Program-made: the position numbers and the translations under genes
The notes under the pieces: generated by a model
Told to the model about the DNA's origin: nothing
Seen by the model: the letters and a program-made list of their open reading frames with translations, nothing else
Databases searched by the model: none
Shown: positions 7,203 through 19,247 of the stretch, piece after piece
Position numbering within the stretch: the first letter of the stretch is position 1
Layout: each line of letters opens with the position of its first letter
NCBI RefSeq assembly: GCF_900143005.1
Contig: NZ_FRCS01000033.1
Span: 1-55,509, forward strand
DNA: 55,509 bases
Direction: 5' to 3'
Origin: Cryptosporangium aurantiacum
Lineage (GTDB): Bacteria; Actinomycetota; Actinomycetes; Mycobacteriales; Cryptosporangiaceae

Positions 7203-9326
7203 ATGACCGCTGCCGTCGGTACTCGCGCGTCCGTACGCCCTCGCGAGCTGTACCTGGACGCGCTGAGAACCGCGGCGATCGTGCGAGTGGTCGTGTACCA
7301 CTCGTTCGGCGGGGCGTGGCTGAGCTGGGCTTTCCCCGCGATGGGCGTCATGTTCGCGCTCGCCGGCGGGCTGATGGTGAAGTCGCTGGACCGGCAGCCG
7401 GCCGCGACCGTGATCCGGAACCGGGTGCGCCGATTACTGCCCGCACTCTGGCTGTTCGGTGCCGTGATGATCCCGGTGATGATCTGGCAGGGCGGGGCGC
7501 TGAGCACCTGGTCCGATTCGGACACCGGTGACCCGATCCCCCTCTGGCACCTGGTGTTCTGGCTGGTGCCGATCTTCGACCCGCCCGGCAACGAGTGGGG
7601 CGAGAACGTCACGGTCGTGCTCTGGTACCTGCGGACCTACCTCTGGCTGGTGGCGCTCAGCCCGCTGCTGCTCCGGGCGTTCCGCCGGTGGCCGATCCCG
7701 ACGCTCCTGCTCCCGCTCAGCATTCTGTTCATGCAGGCGCTCGACGTCGTCCCGAACGCGGACGACGGCATGGTCTGGGCGCTCCTGTCCGACCTGGGGA
7801 TCTTCGCGCCGTGCTGGATGCTGGGATTCGCGCACCGCACCGGAGGCCTCGCCAAGGTGCCGATCCCGGCGCTGGCGACGTTCGTCGTGGGCGCGGCTGC
7901 AGGTGGCATCGTCTGGGCGCTGTCGCACCCGCTGGAGACCGACGACGGCAACTCCTACGACCTCAACGGGATCCCGGTCGCGCAGGCGCTCTGGTCGCTC
8001 GCGGTGATCGTCCCGCTGCTGCGGTTCGCCCCGGACGCGAGCTGGATCGGCCGGACGCCGGTCCTCGGGCGGTTCGTGGCGTTGGTCAACGCGCGGGCGG
8101 TGACGATCTACCTCTGGCACAACGTGCTGATCGACGTGTCGTACGTGCTCAGCGAGAAGCTGGAGGAAGTCGGCGGGGTCTGGGAGTCCGGCATCACGTA
8201 CCACCCGGCCTGGATCTTCGGTTCGACCTGGATCCTGATCGTGGGCGCGGTCGTCCTGTTCGGATGGGTGGAGGATCTGGCCGCCCGGCGGCGTCCACGG
8301 CTGTTCCCGGTGGGGCCGTCCGCGGCTGCGCAACGCGCGGCCCGCGACGCCGAGGCGACCGGGCCGCCCGACGGGGAACCGGCCGGTCCGCCGGTATTCA
8401 GCGCCGCCGAGCCGCCAGGCCGATACGGGGCTGAACCGCCTGGCCGGTATGGGGCTGAGCCAGCGGCCGTGTACGGCGCAGAGACGCCGGGCGTGTACGG
8501 GGCTGAGTCGCCGGGCGTCTACGGGGCCGAGCAACCGGGGCACGCTCGGGCCGGAGCACGCGCACCCGGCCAGTACGGCGAGCGGGACCGGGGCTACCCC
8601 GCGCAGGGTCCGCCGGTGCACCAGGGCGTGGGGGTACCGGTACCGGGGCATCCCGGCGCGGGAGGCCCCGGGTACCCCGACGCGGCGGCGCCGGGGTACC
8701 GCGGGCACGTCCCGGCGACGGGCGGGGCGGCTGCGCCCGCGCGCCACCCGGACGGCCGTCGCGGTCCACTACCGCCTCGCGGCGCCGACCCGATGCGCGG
8801 CGCCCAGCCGCCCCGCGGCGGGCAAGCGCCCCACGACGGGCAGCGCCTCTACGGTGGGTCGTCCGACGGTCAGGCCCCGTACGACGGCCGGCCTTCGTAC
8901 GATGGCCAGCCCCCGCGCGGCGGTCAGCCCTCGCGCGACGGTCAGCCCTCGCACGGCGGGCGCTCCACGTACGGCGGTGAGCCTCCCTACGCCGCCAGAC
9001 CCACGTACGGCGGTGAGCCTCCCCACGGCGGTGGCCCTTCGTACGGTGGTGAGCGCACGTACGGTGAGCCCTCGATCGGGGAGCCCTCGATCGGGGAGCC
9101 CTCGTACCGTGACCCCTCGTTCGGTGAAGCCCCCTACGGGGAGCCCCCGTACGGTGGTGAACCCCAGTACGGCGGCCGGGCCCCCAACGGTGGTGCGGCT
9201 TCGTACGGTGGCGACGCGCACGGCGGATTCGTCCCGCCCCGGGAACGGCCAGGGCCCCCGCCGCAACGGCCGGAGCCGGATCCCGGAACATCCGGACGCC
9301 ACGGAGGCAGACATCGTGCCGACTGA
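7203..9326 (+). CDS. Acyltransferase family (acyltransferase-3-like) membrane protein with a long Pro/Gly/Tyr-rich tail
   Basis: 707 residues. Residues 1-360 form a polytopic acyltransferase-3-like domain: RELYLDALRTAAIVRVVVYH at the start (the usual R-x10-H region), FALAGGLMVKSL, IRNRVRRLLPALWLF and VTIYLWHNVLIDVSYV. Such proteins acylate extracytoplasmic glycans. From about residue 370 to the end the protein is disordered and built from imperfect repeats: YGAE(P/S/T)PG(R/V) units (8400-8540), then YGGEPP/YDGQP/SIGEP units. The tail is roughly as long as the enzyme and could extend from the membrane. The stop overlaps the next gene by 11 bases, so the two are likely translated together. Start ATG 7203 has GGAG at a somewhat long distance. 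Confidence 0.75.
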   Translation: MTAAVGTRASVRPRELYLDALRTAAIVRVVVYHSFGGAWLSWAFPAMGVMFALAGGLMVKSLDRQPAATVIRNRVRRLLPALWLFGAVMIPVMIWQGGALSTWSDSDTGDPIPLWHLVFWLVPIFDPPGNEWGENVTVVLWYLRTYLWLVALSPLLLRAFRRWPIPTLLLPLSILFMQALDVVPNADDGMVWALLSDLGIFAPCWMLGFAHRTGGLAKVPIPALATFVVGAAAGGIVWALSHPLETDDGNSYDLNGIPVAQALWSLAVIVPLLRFAPDASWIGRTPVLGRFVALVNARAVTIYLWHNVLIDVSYVLSEKLEEVGGVWESGITYHPAWIFGSTWILIVGAVVLFGWVEDLAARRRPRLFPVGPSAAAQRAARDAEATGPPDGEPAGPPVFSAAEPPGRYGAEPPGRYGAEPAAVYGAETPGVYGAESPGVYGAEQPGHARAGARAPGQYGERDRGYPAQGPPVHQGVGVPVPGHPGAGGPGYPDAAAPGYRGHVPATGGAAAPARHPDGRRGPLPPRGADPMRGAQPPRGGQAPHDGQRLYGGSSDGQAPYDGRPSYDGQPPRGGQPSRDGQPSHGGRSTYGGEPPYAARPTYGGEPPHGGGPSYGGERTYGEPSIGEPSIGEPSYRDPSFGEAPYGEPPYGGEPQYGGRAPNGGAASYGGDAHGGFVPPRERPGPPPQRPEPDPGTSGRHGGRHRAD

Positions 9327-9732
9327 CGAGCAGCGCGACCGGCCCGCCCCGCCGACCACCTCGTGGTACGAGCTCAAGGCCAGGGAACTCGTCGTTCTCG
9401 CGGCCTCGATGACGCTGCTGTGGCTGGTCGTCAGCCGCGACGGCGTGGCGCCCGAGCGCCCGGCCGACCAGCCCGCGCAGTCGGAGCGGGCCGTGGTGCA
9501 GCGGGTCGAGTGGAAGGCGTCCGACGGTCAGTGGGTGGTCTGGGACCGCAGCGTCGCCACCGAACTGCAGCGCGCCAGGGTGGCCCAGACCCACAAACGC
9601 CACTGCCTGCGGCGGTCACCCACGCACCGCTGCCGCGTGGTCGTCGAGGCGGTTTTCGACACCGTCTCGGCCGCCCACGCCTACCGGCGTTCCCGGTGCC
9701 AGACCCACGACGAGGACGAGAGCACCTGCTAA
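9316..9732 (+). CDS. Small single-pass membrane protein, function unknown
   Basis: 138 residues from a GTG at 9316, with GGAGG eight bases upstream inside the end of the acyltransferase gene. A charged N-terminus leads into one membrane segment, ARELVVLAASMTLLWLVVS (about residues 22-40), followed by a charged, Cys-containing external or cytoplasmic part (RHCLRRSPTHRCRVV, SRCQTHDEDESTC at the C-terminus). I do not recognise a family. The 11-base overlap suggests it works with the acyltransferase. Its stop TAA (9730-9732) shares CTAA with the stop of the convergent VOC gene. Confidence 0.65.
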   Translation: MPTDEQRDRPAPPTTSWYELKARELVVLAASMTLLWLVVSRDGVAPERPADQPAQSERAVVQRVEWKASDGQWVVWDRSVATELQRARVAQTHKRHCLRRSPTHRCRVVVEAVFDTVSAAHAYRRSRCQTHDEDESTC

Positions 9733-10106
9733 CGGCTCGCGGGCTGGAACAGCTCGACGAGGTTGCCCGCCGGGTCGCCGACCAGGATCTGGCGGCCGCC
9801 CGGCCCGGACACCGGTTCGCTGCGGAACGGCACACCGGCCCCCTTCAGCCGGTCGATCTCGGCGTCCAGATCGTCGACGATCAGGTGGATCCGGTTCCGG
9901 CCGGGCTCCGCGGCCTCGGGCGGGGTGGCCCGCGCGCCGGAACTGGCCGGTCCGGACAGCAACAACCGCAGCGGGCCGCGGACGACGTCGGCGAACGCGG
10001 CGGGCGCGGGGCTGGTGTGCAGCGTGAACCCGAGGTGCCGGGTGTAGAACTCGACGGCCGCCGGGACGTCGTCCACGACGTACCGAACGCTGGCGTACTG
10101 GGTCAT
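9729..10106 (-). CDS. VOC family protein downstream of the ArsR-ArsC fusion
   Basis: 125 residues; ASVRYVVDDVPAAVEFYTRH and LGFTLHTSPAPAAF make the first half, RIHLIVDDLDAEIDRLKGAG and DPAGNLVELFQPA the second. The ATG at 10106 has AAGGAGGG seven bases upstream. It starts 20 bases after the stop of the ArsR-ArsC gene, so the two are probably one operon. Family members near ars genes can be ArsI C-As lyases, but those need a pair of cysteines and this protein has none, so that role is not supported. Glutathione- or mycothiol-linked lyase, dioxygenase or binding protein remain possible. Confidence 0.75.
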   Translation of the reverse strand: MTQYASVRYVVDDVPAAVEFYTRHLGFTLHTSPAPAAFADVVRGPLRLLLSGPASSGARATPPEAAEPGRNRIHLIVDDLDAEIDRLKGAGVPFRSEPVSGPGGRQILVGDPAGNLVELFQPASR

Positions 10107-10126
10107 GACACAGCCCTCCTTCAGGC

Positions 10127-10867
10127 CTATCCAGTAGGGACGGGACGGGCGAGGACGGGAAGCAGGTACCTCACCCGGGTATCGATGTCGGCCGCGGTCC
10201 GGGCGAACACCGCGTCGTCGCCGCCGGACGGATCGGCGACGCTCCAGTGCACCCGGCGTGACTCCCCGCCGAACTCCGGGCAGATTTCCCGGACCCGGTC
10301 GCACAGGGTGACGACGTAGTCGAAGCGTTGGCCGGCCAGCGTGTCCAGGTGCCGCGGACGTTGCTCGGCGACGTCGACGCCGTAGCGGTCCCGCAGCACC
10401 CGCACCGCGGCGGGGTGCAGCGCCGGACGCGGCGCGCTCCCGGCGCTGGTGACCACCGCCCGGCCGGCCGCGTGGACGCCGAGCAGCGCCTCCGCGATCG
10501 GTGAGCGCGCGCTGTTCCCCGTGCACACGAACAGCACCGAGGAGCGCCGGTCCCCCGACGGCGGCGTCAGCCCCAGCGCCGGGTGCAGCGACGCACCGGC
10601 GCTGCTCAGTCCGTCCGCGCAGCGCGAGAGGTCGAGGTGGTAGTAGCTGTCGCGGCCGTCGAAGCTGCTGCGCACCGCGGTGACCAGGCCCCCCTCGCGC
10701 AACAGCCGCAGGTGGTAGGAGACCAGGTTCTGTGGCTGGCCGACCAGCGCGACGAGCTCGCGCACCCGCAGGTCGCTGCGGGCCAGCTCGGTCAGCAGCT
10801 GCCAGCGCAGCTCATGCCCGGCGAGGCGGACGAACGCCGGGACGGCTCGGCTCGGTGGCGAGACCAT
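10127..10867 (-). CDS. ArsR-type HTH regulator fused to ArsC (low-molecular-weight phosphatase-type arsenate reductase)
   Basis: 246 residues. Residues 8-85 are a winged-helix ArsR domain (LRWQLLTELARSDLRVRELV, NLVSYHLRLLREGGLV). Residues 109-240 are an LMW-PTP/ArsC domain: P-loop CTGNSARS with Cys115, the pair Cys189 and Cys196 in LCDRVREICPEFGG, whose spacing of seven equals that of the resolving cysteines in thioredoxin-coupled ArsC, and the general-acid DP near residue 212. The ArsR half lacks the classic ELCVC metalloid site; its only Cys is in LSRCADG. So the reductase triad is intact but sensing must differ or be lost. I chose ATG 10867; a perfect operator lies just upstream. Probably cotranscribed with the VOC gene. 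Confidence 0.85.
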   Translation of the reverse strand: MVSPPSRAVPAFVRLAGHELRWQLLTELARSDLRVRELVALVGQPQNLVSYHLRLLREGGLVTAVRSSFDGRDSYYHLDLSRCADGLSSAGASLHPALGLTPPSGDRRSSVLFVCTGNSARSPIAEALLGVHAAGRAVVTSAGSAPRPALHPAAVRVLRDRYGVDVAEQRPRHLDTLAGQRFDYVVTLCDRVREICPEFGGESRRVHWSVADPSGGDDAVFARTAADIDTRVRYLLPVLARPVPTG

Positions 10868-10880
10868 GCCCCGAGAATAC

Positions 10881-10896
10881 ATCAAACTCGTTTGAT
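10881..10896. promoter_or_regulatory. ArsR-type operator, perfect inverted repeat
   Basis: ATCAAAC (10881-10887), TC, GTTTGAT (10890-10896). ATCAA/TTGAT half-sites are typical of ArsR-family operators. It begins 14 bases upstream of the ArsR-ArsC start and is 67 bases upstream of the divergent GH15 gene, so autoregulation is likely and control of the GH15 gene is possible. Confidence 0.7.
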
Positions 10897-10962
10897 AGGT
10901 TCGCGGCTGGCGCCAGGTGGGCACTCTCCCGTTGTCCGACCAGGAAAGACGGGGAGACCGAC

Positions 10963-12765
10963 ATGCCGCTGCCGATCGAGAACTACGCCGTCATCGGGGA
11001 CACCCACACCGCCGCGCTGGTCGGCAACGACGGGTCGATCGACTGGCTGTGCGTCCCCCGCTTCGACTCCGGCGCGATCTTCGCCGCGCTGCACGGCACC
11101 GAACAGCACGGGCGCTGGCTGATCGCCCCGGCCGGTGAGGTGCGGGCGGTGCGGCGGCGCTACCGCGGCGACACGCTGGTGCTGGAGACCGAGTTCGACA
11201 CCGACGACGGCACGGTGCGCGTCATCGATTTCATGCCGCCCCGCGGTGAGGCGCCGGACGTCGTCCGCATCGTGGAAGGCGTACGCGGACGCGTACCGAT
11301 GCAGATGCACCTTCGGCTGCGCTTCGACTACGGCCGGGTCGTTCCCTGGGTGTACCGGGAGGAGGGGGACCTGGTCGCGGTCGCCGGACCGGACGCGGTC
11401 TGGCTCCGCACGCCGATCGAGACGTACGGCGAGGACCTCGCCACCCACGCCGACTTCTCGGTCGGGCCCGGTGACCGCGCACCGTTCGTGCTGACCTGGC
11501 GCGCCTCGCATCTGCCGCCGCCCGAGCCGCTCGACCCGATCGTGGAACTCGGCGCGACCGAGGGCTATTGGCAGGGCTGGATGTCGGCGTGCACCTACGA
11601 GGGCGAGTGGCGGGAGGCCGTCGTCCGATCGTTGTTGACGTTGAAGGCGCTGACCTACGCGCCGACCGGCGGGATCGTCGCGGCAGCGACGACCTCCCTG
11701 CCGGAAGCGCTCGGCGGGGTCCGGAACTGGGACTACCGGTTCTGCTGGCTGCGGGACGCGACGATCACGCTGCAGTCGCTGCTCTACTCCGGATTCCAGG
11801 CCGAGGCGCAGGCGTGGCGGAAGTGGCTGCTGCGGGCGATCGCCGGTGATCCCGCGGAGATGCAGATCATGTACGGCGTCGCGGGTGAGCGCCGGCTGAC
11901 CGAGTACGTCGCGGACTGGCTTCCCGGCTACGACGGGCTCCCGGTGCGGATCGGCAACGCCGCCGCCGAACAGTTCCAGCTCGACGTCTACGGCGAAGTG
12001 ATGGATGCGCTGCACCAGGGGCGTCGCTCGGCGTTGAAGGTGCACGATCCGGCCTGGGGCCTGCAGGCCCAGCTGATGGCGTTCGTCGAGGACCACTGGC
12101 GGGATCCGGACGAAGGGATCTGGGAGGTGCGGGGAGGCTCGCTGCAGTTCACGCACTCGAAGCTGATGGCGTGGGTCGCGGCCGACCGCGCGGTCAAGGG
12201 CGTCGAGGAGTTCGGCCTGCCCGGCCCCGTGGAGCGGTGGCGCGCGCTGCGGGACGACATCCGCTCGGACATCCTGACGCACGGGTACGACGAGAAGCGC
12301 AAGACGTTCACCCAGTCCTACGGATCGGTCGAACTCGACGCGGCGCTGCTGATGGTGCCGCTGGTCGGGTTCCTGCCCGCTGACGATCCGCGGGTGCGCG
12401 GCACGGTGGCCGCGATCGAGAAGGAACTGCTCGTCGACGGTTTTGTCCAGCGGTACTCCCAGCCCCCGGAGCCGGGGGTGGACGGGCTGCCCGGTGGCGA
12501 AGGCGCGTTCCTGGCCTGCTCGTTCTGGCTGGCCGACAACTACGCGCTGGCCGGCCGCCCGGACGAGGCGCGGGAGCTGTTCGAACGCCTGCTCGCGCTG
12601 CGCAACGACGTCGGGCTGCTCTCCGAGGAGTACGACCCGAAGGCCGGGCGCCTGGTCGGTAACTTCCCGCAGGCGTTCAGCCACGTGCCGCTGATCGACA
12701 CCGCTCGAAACCTGTCCACCGCTCGCGGGCCGTCCGAAGCGCGGCACGAGGAGCACTCGCGGTAA
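10963..12765 (+). CDS. Glycoside hydrolase family 15 protein (trehalase or glucoamylase type)
   Basis: 600 residues, cytoplasmic. The N-terminal IENYAVIGDTHTAALVGNDG and SIDWLCVPRFDSGAIFAALH region is the beta-sandwich start common to actinobacterial GH15 enzymes. The catalytic alpha/alpha-barrel shows GGVRNWDYRFCWLRDA (about residue 255), then EHSKL-like FTHSKLMAWVAADRA, ACSFWLADNYALAGR and GLLSEEYDP near the end, where the catalytic base is expected. In mycobacteria such proteins are trehalases; alpha-glucosidic polysaccharides are an alternative. ATG 10963 has GGGGAG six bases upstream. It shares its promoter region with the ArsR-ArsC operon but has no obvious functional link to it. Confidence 0.88.
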   Translation: MPLPIENYAVIGDTHTAALVGNDGSIDWLCVPRFDSGAIFAALHGTEQHGRWLIAPAGEVRAVRRRYRGDTLVLETEFDTDDGTVRVIDFMPPRGEAPDVVRIVEGVRGRVPMQMHLRLRFDYGRVVPWVYREEGDLVAVAGPDAVWLRTPIETYGEDLATHADFSVGPGDRAPFVLTWRASHLPPPEPLDPIVELGATEGYWQGWMSACTYEGEWREAVVRSLLTLKALTYAPTGGIVAAATTSLPEALGGVRNWDYRFCWLRDATITLQSLLYSGFQAEAQAWRKWLLRAIAGDPAEMQIMYGVAGERRLTEYVADWLPGYDGLPVRIGNAAAEQFQLDVYGEVMDALHQGRRSALKVHDPAWGLQAQLMAFVEDHWRDPDEGIWEVRGGSLQFTHSKLMAWVAADRAVKGVEEFGLPGPVERWRALRDDIRSDILTHGYDEKRKTFTQSYGSVELDAALLMVPLVGFLPADDPRVRGTVAAIEKELLVDGFVQRYSQPPEPGVDGLPGGEGAFLACSFWLADNYALAGRPDEARELFERLLALRNDVGLLSEEYDPKAGRLVGNFPQAFSHVPLIDTARNLSTARGPSEARHEEHSR

Positions 12766-12834
12766 AACTGTTGTTCACCTGATGCCCATGAGAACGTGGT
12801 GACGACGCCCCCTTGACGCCCGAAGGTCTCGGTC

Positions 12835-13772
12835 GTGAGGGAGCCCCAGGTCAGTGTCGTCATACCCACCCGCAGGCGGCCGGAGCTCGTGCTGCGAGCG
12901 GTCCGCACTGCGCTGGCGCAGACACTGCACGAGATCGAGGTCATCGTCGTCATCGACGGTCCGGACCCGTCGACCCGGGAGGCTCTGGCGACGAACGCGG
13001 ATCCGCGGCTGCGGGTGGTGGAGCTGGCGGAGTCGGGCGGCGCGCCTGCGGCGCGCAACGTCGGGGTCGCGCACGCGACGGCCCGCTGGACCGCGTTTTT
13101 AGATGACGACGACGAGTGGCTCCCCGAGAAGCTCGCGACCCAGCTCGCGCTCGCCGAGCAGTCGCCGTACGCGTCACCGGTAGTGGCCAGCAGGCTGTTC
13201 ATGCGCACGCCGCGGGCCGACACCGTGCTCCCGCGTCGCCTGCCGGAGGCCGACGAACAGCTGAGCGAGTACCTCACGGTCCGGCGCGGGCTGTTCCACG
13301 GCGAGGGGTTCATCCAGACCTCGACGATCCTGGCGCCGACCGAGTTACTGGTCCGGGTGCCGTTCACCGTGGGCGTGCGGCGGGCGCAGGAACTCGACTG
13401 GTGCTTACGGTGCCTGGAGCACTCCGATGTCGGGCTGGAGTACGCCGACGAGCCGCTGGTGATCTGGCACGCGGACGAGAACCGTCAGCGGGTGAGTTCG
13501 GACGCTCCGTGGCGCGAGTCGATCGAGTGGCTGAAGGAGACCCGGCCTCGGGTCACGCCGCGCGCGTATGCGGCGCTCGCGATGAGCGTCGTCGCGTCGA
13601 TGGCCGCGACCAGCAAGAGCCCGCGCGTGTTCGGCAGCCTGCTCGGTGAAGCGGTTCGGCACGGACGCCCCGGCGTCATCGACTACGTGACGTACGTCCA
13701 GGTGTGGTTGGTCCCGGCCGGGTTACGACGGGTCGTCCGGGACCGTGCGCGCGGTCGCCGCCAGGCGGCCGC

Positions 13773-13776
<4 letters not shown>
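12835..13776 (+). CDS. Family 2 glycosyltransferase
   Basis: 313 residues of GT-A type: VSVVIPTRRRPELVLRAVRT at the N-terminus, SGGAPAARNVGVAHATARW, then the metal-binding FLDDDDEWLPEKL near residue 90. The C-terminal third carries a possible membrane-associated stretch but no clear TM helix. It would transfer a sugar from a nucleotide-sugar in the cytoplasm. The GTG start at 12835 has GAAGG at about eight bases. Its stop overlaps the GTG of the ligase/polymerase-like gene (GTGA), so the pair is translationally coupled and likely acts in one exopolysaccharide or cell-surface glycan pathway. Confidence 0.85.
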
Positions 13777-16882
<3,106 letters not shown>

Positions 16883-16899
16883 GCGATAGCGTGCGCGCC

Positions 16900-17223
16900 A
16901 TGTCGCTCCTCGTCGAGATCCATGTGCCGCTGATCGAACCGGAGGACCCGCCGGACGGACCCGCCTTTCCCTGGATCGACGTGGTCGACGAGTTTCTGTG
17001 GGAGCTGGAGGAGTCCGGCGAACTGGAGGTGTACGACGACGGCGAGCAGGACGGCGACGTCTACGTCTTCTTCGTCGCCGGTGCCGGGGAGGACGCTCTG
17101 CTCGCCGCGGCGTCCCGGGTCGTCGCCTTGGACGGCGTACCCGCGGGAGCCGTCGCGTTCGTCACCGACGACCGGGCCGAAGAATTCGGCCTCGGACGTC
17201 GCGTCGAACTGCCGGTGCCCTAG
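16900..17223 (+). CDS. Small acidic protein, function unknown
   Basis: 107 residues starting MSLLVEIHVPLIEPEDPPDG; Asp/Glu-rich, with no membrane segment. The pattern of two beta-rich blocks (ELEVYDDGEQDGDVYVFFVA, then AGAVAFVTDDRAEEFGLGRR) suggests a small alpha/beta fold. I do not recognise a family. It begins 17 bases after rox and may be cotranscribed. Its TAG stop uses CTAG at 17220-17223, which is also the stop of the convergent gamma-glutamylcyclotransferase-like gene. A GTG at 16891 would add three residues. Confidence 0.6.
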   Translation: MSLLVEIHVPLIEPEDPPDGPAFPWIDVVDEFLWELEESGELEVYDDGEQDGDVYVFFVAGAGEDALLAAASRVVALDGVPAGAVAFVTDDRAEEFGLGRRVELPVP

Positions 17224-17573
17224 TCCGGCGGTGCGGCCGGCGACGTCTGACGCAGGGTGTAGATGTACGCGGCCACGGGGCGGCCGTCGTCGCGTCGGGT
17301 GGCGGCGAGCACGCGGCGGTATCCGTCACCCTCGAACGCGTCGAGACGGTCCCAGTGCTCGCTGAGCACCGGCGACGAGAAGAGCATCCCCGGCACGTCG
17401 GGGCCGGAGTCGTCCAGGAGGATGCCGGGGTAGCCGAGATCGGCTCCCCAACCCTCCTCCCGGAGATGCCCCCGGACCGTCGCGGGCTCCCACATGCCGG
17501 GGACGTCCGCCAGAACGTGCTGGTTGGGCCGGCCCGGAGCCAGACTCCCGTAGACAAAAAGCCGGTCAGTCAT
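17220..17573 (-). CDS. Gamma-glutamylcyclotransferase-like (GGCT/AIG2 fold) protein
   Basis: 117 residues. The N-terminal RLFVYGSLAPG is the nucleotide-free YGSL loop that defines the fold; LGYPGILLDDSG and VLSEHWDRLDAFEGDGYRRV follow, with Glu in the LDAFEGDGY motif as the expected catalytic acid. Family members cyclise gamma-glutamyl amines or amino acids. Substrate unknown. It lies just downstream of the ABC-F gene on the same strand... in transcription order ABC-F ends at 17598 and this gene starts at 17573, so cotranscription is likely. Confidence 0.8.
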   Translation of the reverse strand: MTDRLFVYGSLAPGRPNQHVLADVPGMWEPATVRGHLREEGWGADLGYPGILLDDSGPDVPGMLFSSPVLSEHWDRLDAFEGDGYRRVLAATRRDDGRPVAAYIYTLRQTSPAAPPD

Positions 17574-17597
17574 CCCGAGAGCTCCACGGCCGCCATG

Positions 17598-19247
17598 TTA
17601 GGACGGCGTGATGTTCAGGCGCGGCCAGGTGCTCAGGTCAGTCAGCAACTGACGGTCGTGGGTGGCAACAACAACCGCGGCGGACGTCGTCCGGAGCGCC
17701 GCCGTGAGCTCGTCGACCAGCGTCGCCGACAGGTGGTTCGTCGGCTCGTCAAAGAGCAACAGGTCGGGCCGCCCCGCTAGGTGCACGGCCAGGTCCAGGC
17801 GCCGTTGCTGGCCCTGCGACATCCGCTCCACCGGCGTCCGCAGAGCCTCGCGGTCGAGCAGGCCGGTGGCGCTCAGCGGCACTAGGTCTGCCTCCCCGAT
17901 TCGACCCTCGGCGAGCAGACGGCCGACGTGCTGCTCGTAGACCTGCCGTGCGGTGGTGCCGTTCGGCCAGTGCGGCACCTCCTGGGTCACCAGCGCGATG
18001 CGGGCGGCCGGGGCACGGTGGACCGTGCCGCTGGAGGGCCGCACGGTCCCGGCGAGCACCGACAGCAGCGTGGACTTGCCCGCCCCGTTCGGGCCGGTGA
18101 TCAGGAGCCGGTCCCCGCCCTGAAGGCTCAACGTCAACGGTAGGGTCAGACGATCTGCGACCCGCACGTCTTCAGCCCGCACCACCGCAGTGCCCTTGCG
18201 CGTGGCCAGGTCGGGCCACCGTAGCGACAGCGGCGGCTCCGGAACCGTGATCCGGTGCGCCTCCAGCGCGTCCCGTTCGCGGTTCAGTGCCTGCACCACA
18301 CCCGGTGCCCGGGACTGGCGCTGGTGCTTACCGGTGCCCTTGTCCGGACGCCAGCCGGTGCTGAGCCGGTCGCGGGCCTCCGCCACCGCCGTGGTGAGAC
18401 GGCGGTGCTCAGCCTGCTGGGCCTCGAAGTCCTGAATCCACCGCTGGCGGTCGCGGCGACGTCCGTCCTGCCAGGCGTCGTAACCGCCGGCGTACAGGTG
18501 CGCCGCGCCGTCCTCGCTGGGATCCAGGTCGAGGAACGCGGTCGCGACGTCGCGCAGCAGCGCCCGGTCGTGGCTGACCAGCGCGAGCCCGCCCGGATGC
18601 GCACGGAGCCGCTCGGTGAGGAACGCCAGGCCGTCGGCGTCCAGGTGGTTGGTCGGCTCGTCCAGCAGCAGGACGTCGTGCGGCGCGCCGAGCAGGCACG
18701 CCAGGCGCACCCGGTAGCGCTGCCCGACCGAGAGCGTGCTCAGCTCCCGCGAGCGGTCCGTGCAGGCGTTCAACGCCTCCAACGCGACGTCGACGCGGCG
18801 GTCGGCGTCCCAGGCGTCCAGCCGGGTCGCGGCCTCCAGCGCCGCGGCGTAGCGCTCGTCCGCGCCGTCCGCCCCTTCGGCGAGGCCGGCGGTCGCACGG
18901 TCGAACGCGTCCAGCGCGGCGCGCACGCTGAGCAGCGCCTGGTCGGTGAGCGTGCCCACGGTCAGGCCCGCACCGGCGGGCAGGGCTTGCTCGGCCAGGC
19001 CGACCGTGCCGACCCGGTGCACCGAACCGGCGTCTGCGGCCACGAGACCGGCCAGGACGTGCAGCAACGTCGTTTTACCGCGCCCGTTCTCCCCGACGAT
19101 CGCCAGGCGGGACCGCGGGGAGACCGTGACGGAGACGCGGTCGAGGACCTGTCGGGCGCCGCGGACGACGCTGACGCCCTCGGCGCGCAGGTGCGCGTGT
19201 TCGCCGGCGGGGAGTTCGAAACGGGCAGGCAGAGGAAGAACAGACAC
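17598..19247 (-). CDS. ABC-F ATPase, antibiotic-resistance (ribosomal protection) type
   Basis: 549 residues with two ATPase domains and no membrane segments. Domain 1: Walker [10 protein letters not shown] (around residue 51), signature [12 protein letters not shown] (about 173), Walker [13 protein letters not shown] (about 190). The linker, about residues 250-330, holds the P-site tRNA interaction motif region with [20 protein letters not shown]. Domain 2: GPNGAGKST (about 383), [24 protein letters not shown]. Length and the GENGRGKTT variant fit the actinobacterial resistance group (TlrC/OleB/CarA-like), which displaces macrolides, lincosamides or related drugs from the ribosome. GTG start at 19247 with GGAG seven bases upstream. 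A leader ORF and hairpins precede it. Housekeeping EttA-like function is less likely. Confidence 0.82.
   Translation of the reverse strand: MSVLPLPARFELPAGEHAHLRAEGVSVVRGARQVLDRVSVTVSPRSRLAIVGENGRGKTTLLHVLAGLVAADAGSVHRVGTVGLAEQALPAGAGLTVGTLTDQALLSVRAALDAFDRATAGLAEGADGADERYAAALEAATRLDAWDADRRVDVALEALNACTDRSRELSTLSVGQRYRVRLACLLGAPHDVLLLDEPTNHLDADGLAFLTERLRAHPGGLALVSHDRALLRDVATAFLDLDPSEDGAAHLYAGGYDAWQDGRRRDRQRWIQDFEAQQAEHRRLTTAVAEARDRLSTGWRPDKGTGKHQRQSRAPGVVQALNRERDALEAHRITVPEPPLSLRWPDLATRKGTAVVRAEDVRVADRLTLPLTLSLQGGDRLLITGPNGAGKSTLLSVLAGTVRPSSGTVHRAPAARIALVTQEVPHWPNGTTARQVYEQHVGRLLAEGRIGEADLVPLSATGLLDREALRTPVERMSQGQQRRLDLAVHLAGRPDLLLFDEPTNHLSATLVDELTAALRTTSAAVVVATHDRQLLTDLSTWPRLNITPS

Noticed and set aside
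8398-9603. Arg-rich 401-codon minus-strand frame
   Set aside because: Antisense of the acyltransferase tail and the small membrane protein gene; no motif and no start signal.
9729-10106. ArsI (C-As lyase) for the VOC gene next to the ArsR-ArsC fusion
   Set aside because: ArsI enzymes have a pair of cysteines for the arsenical; this protein contains no cysteine.
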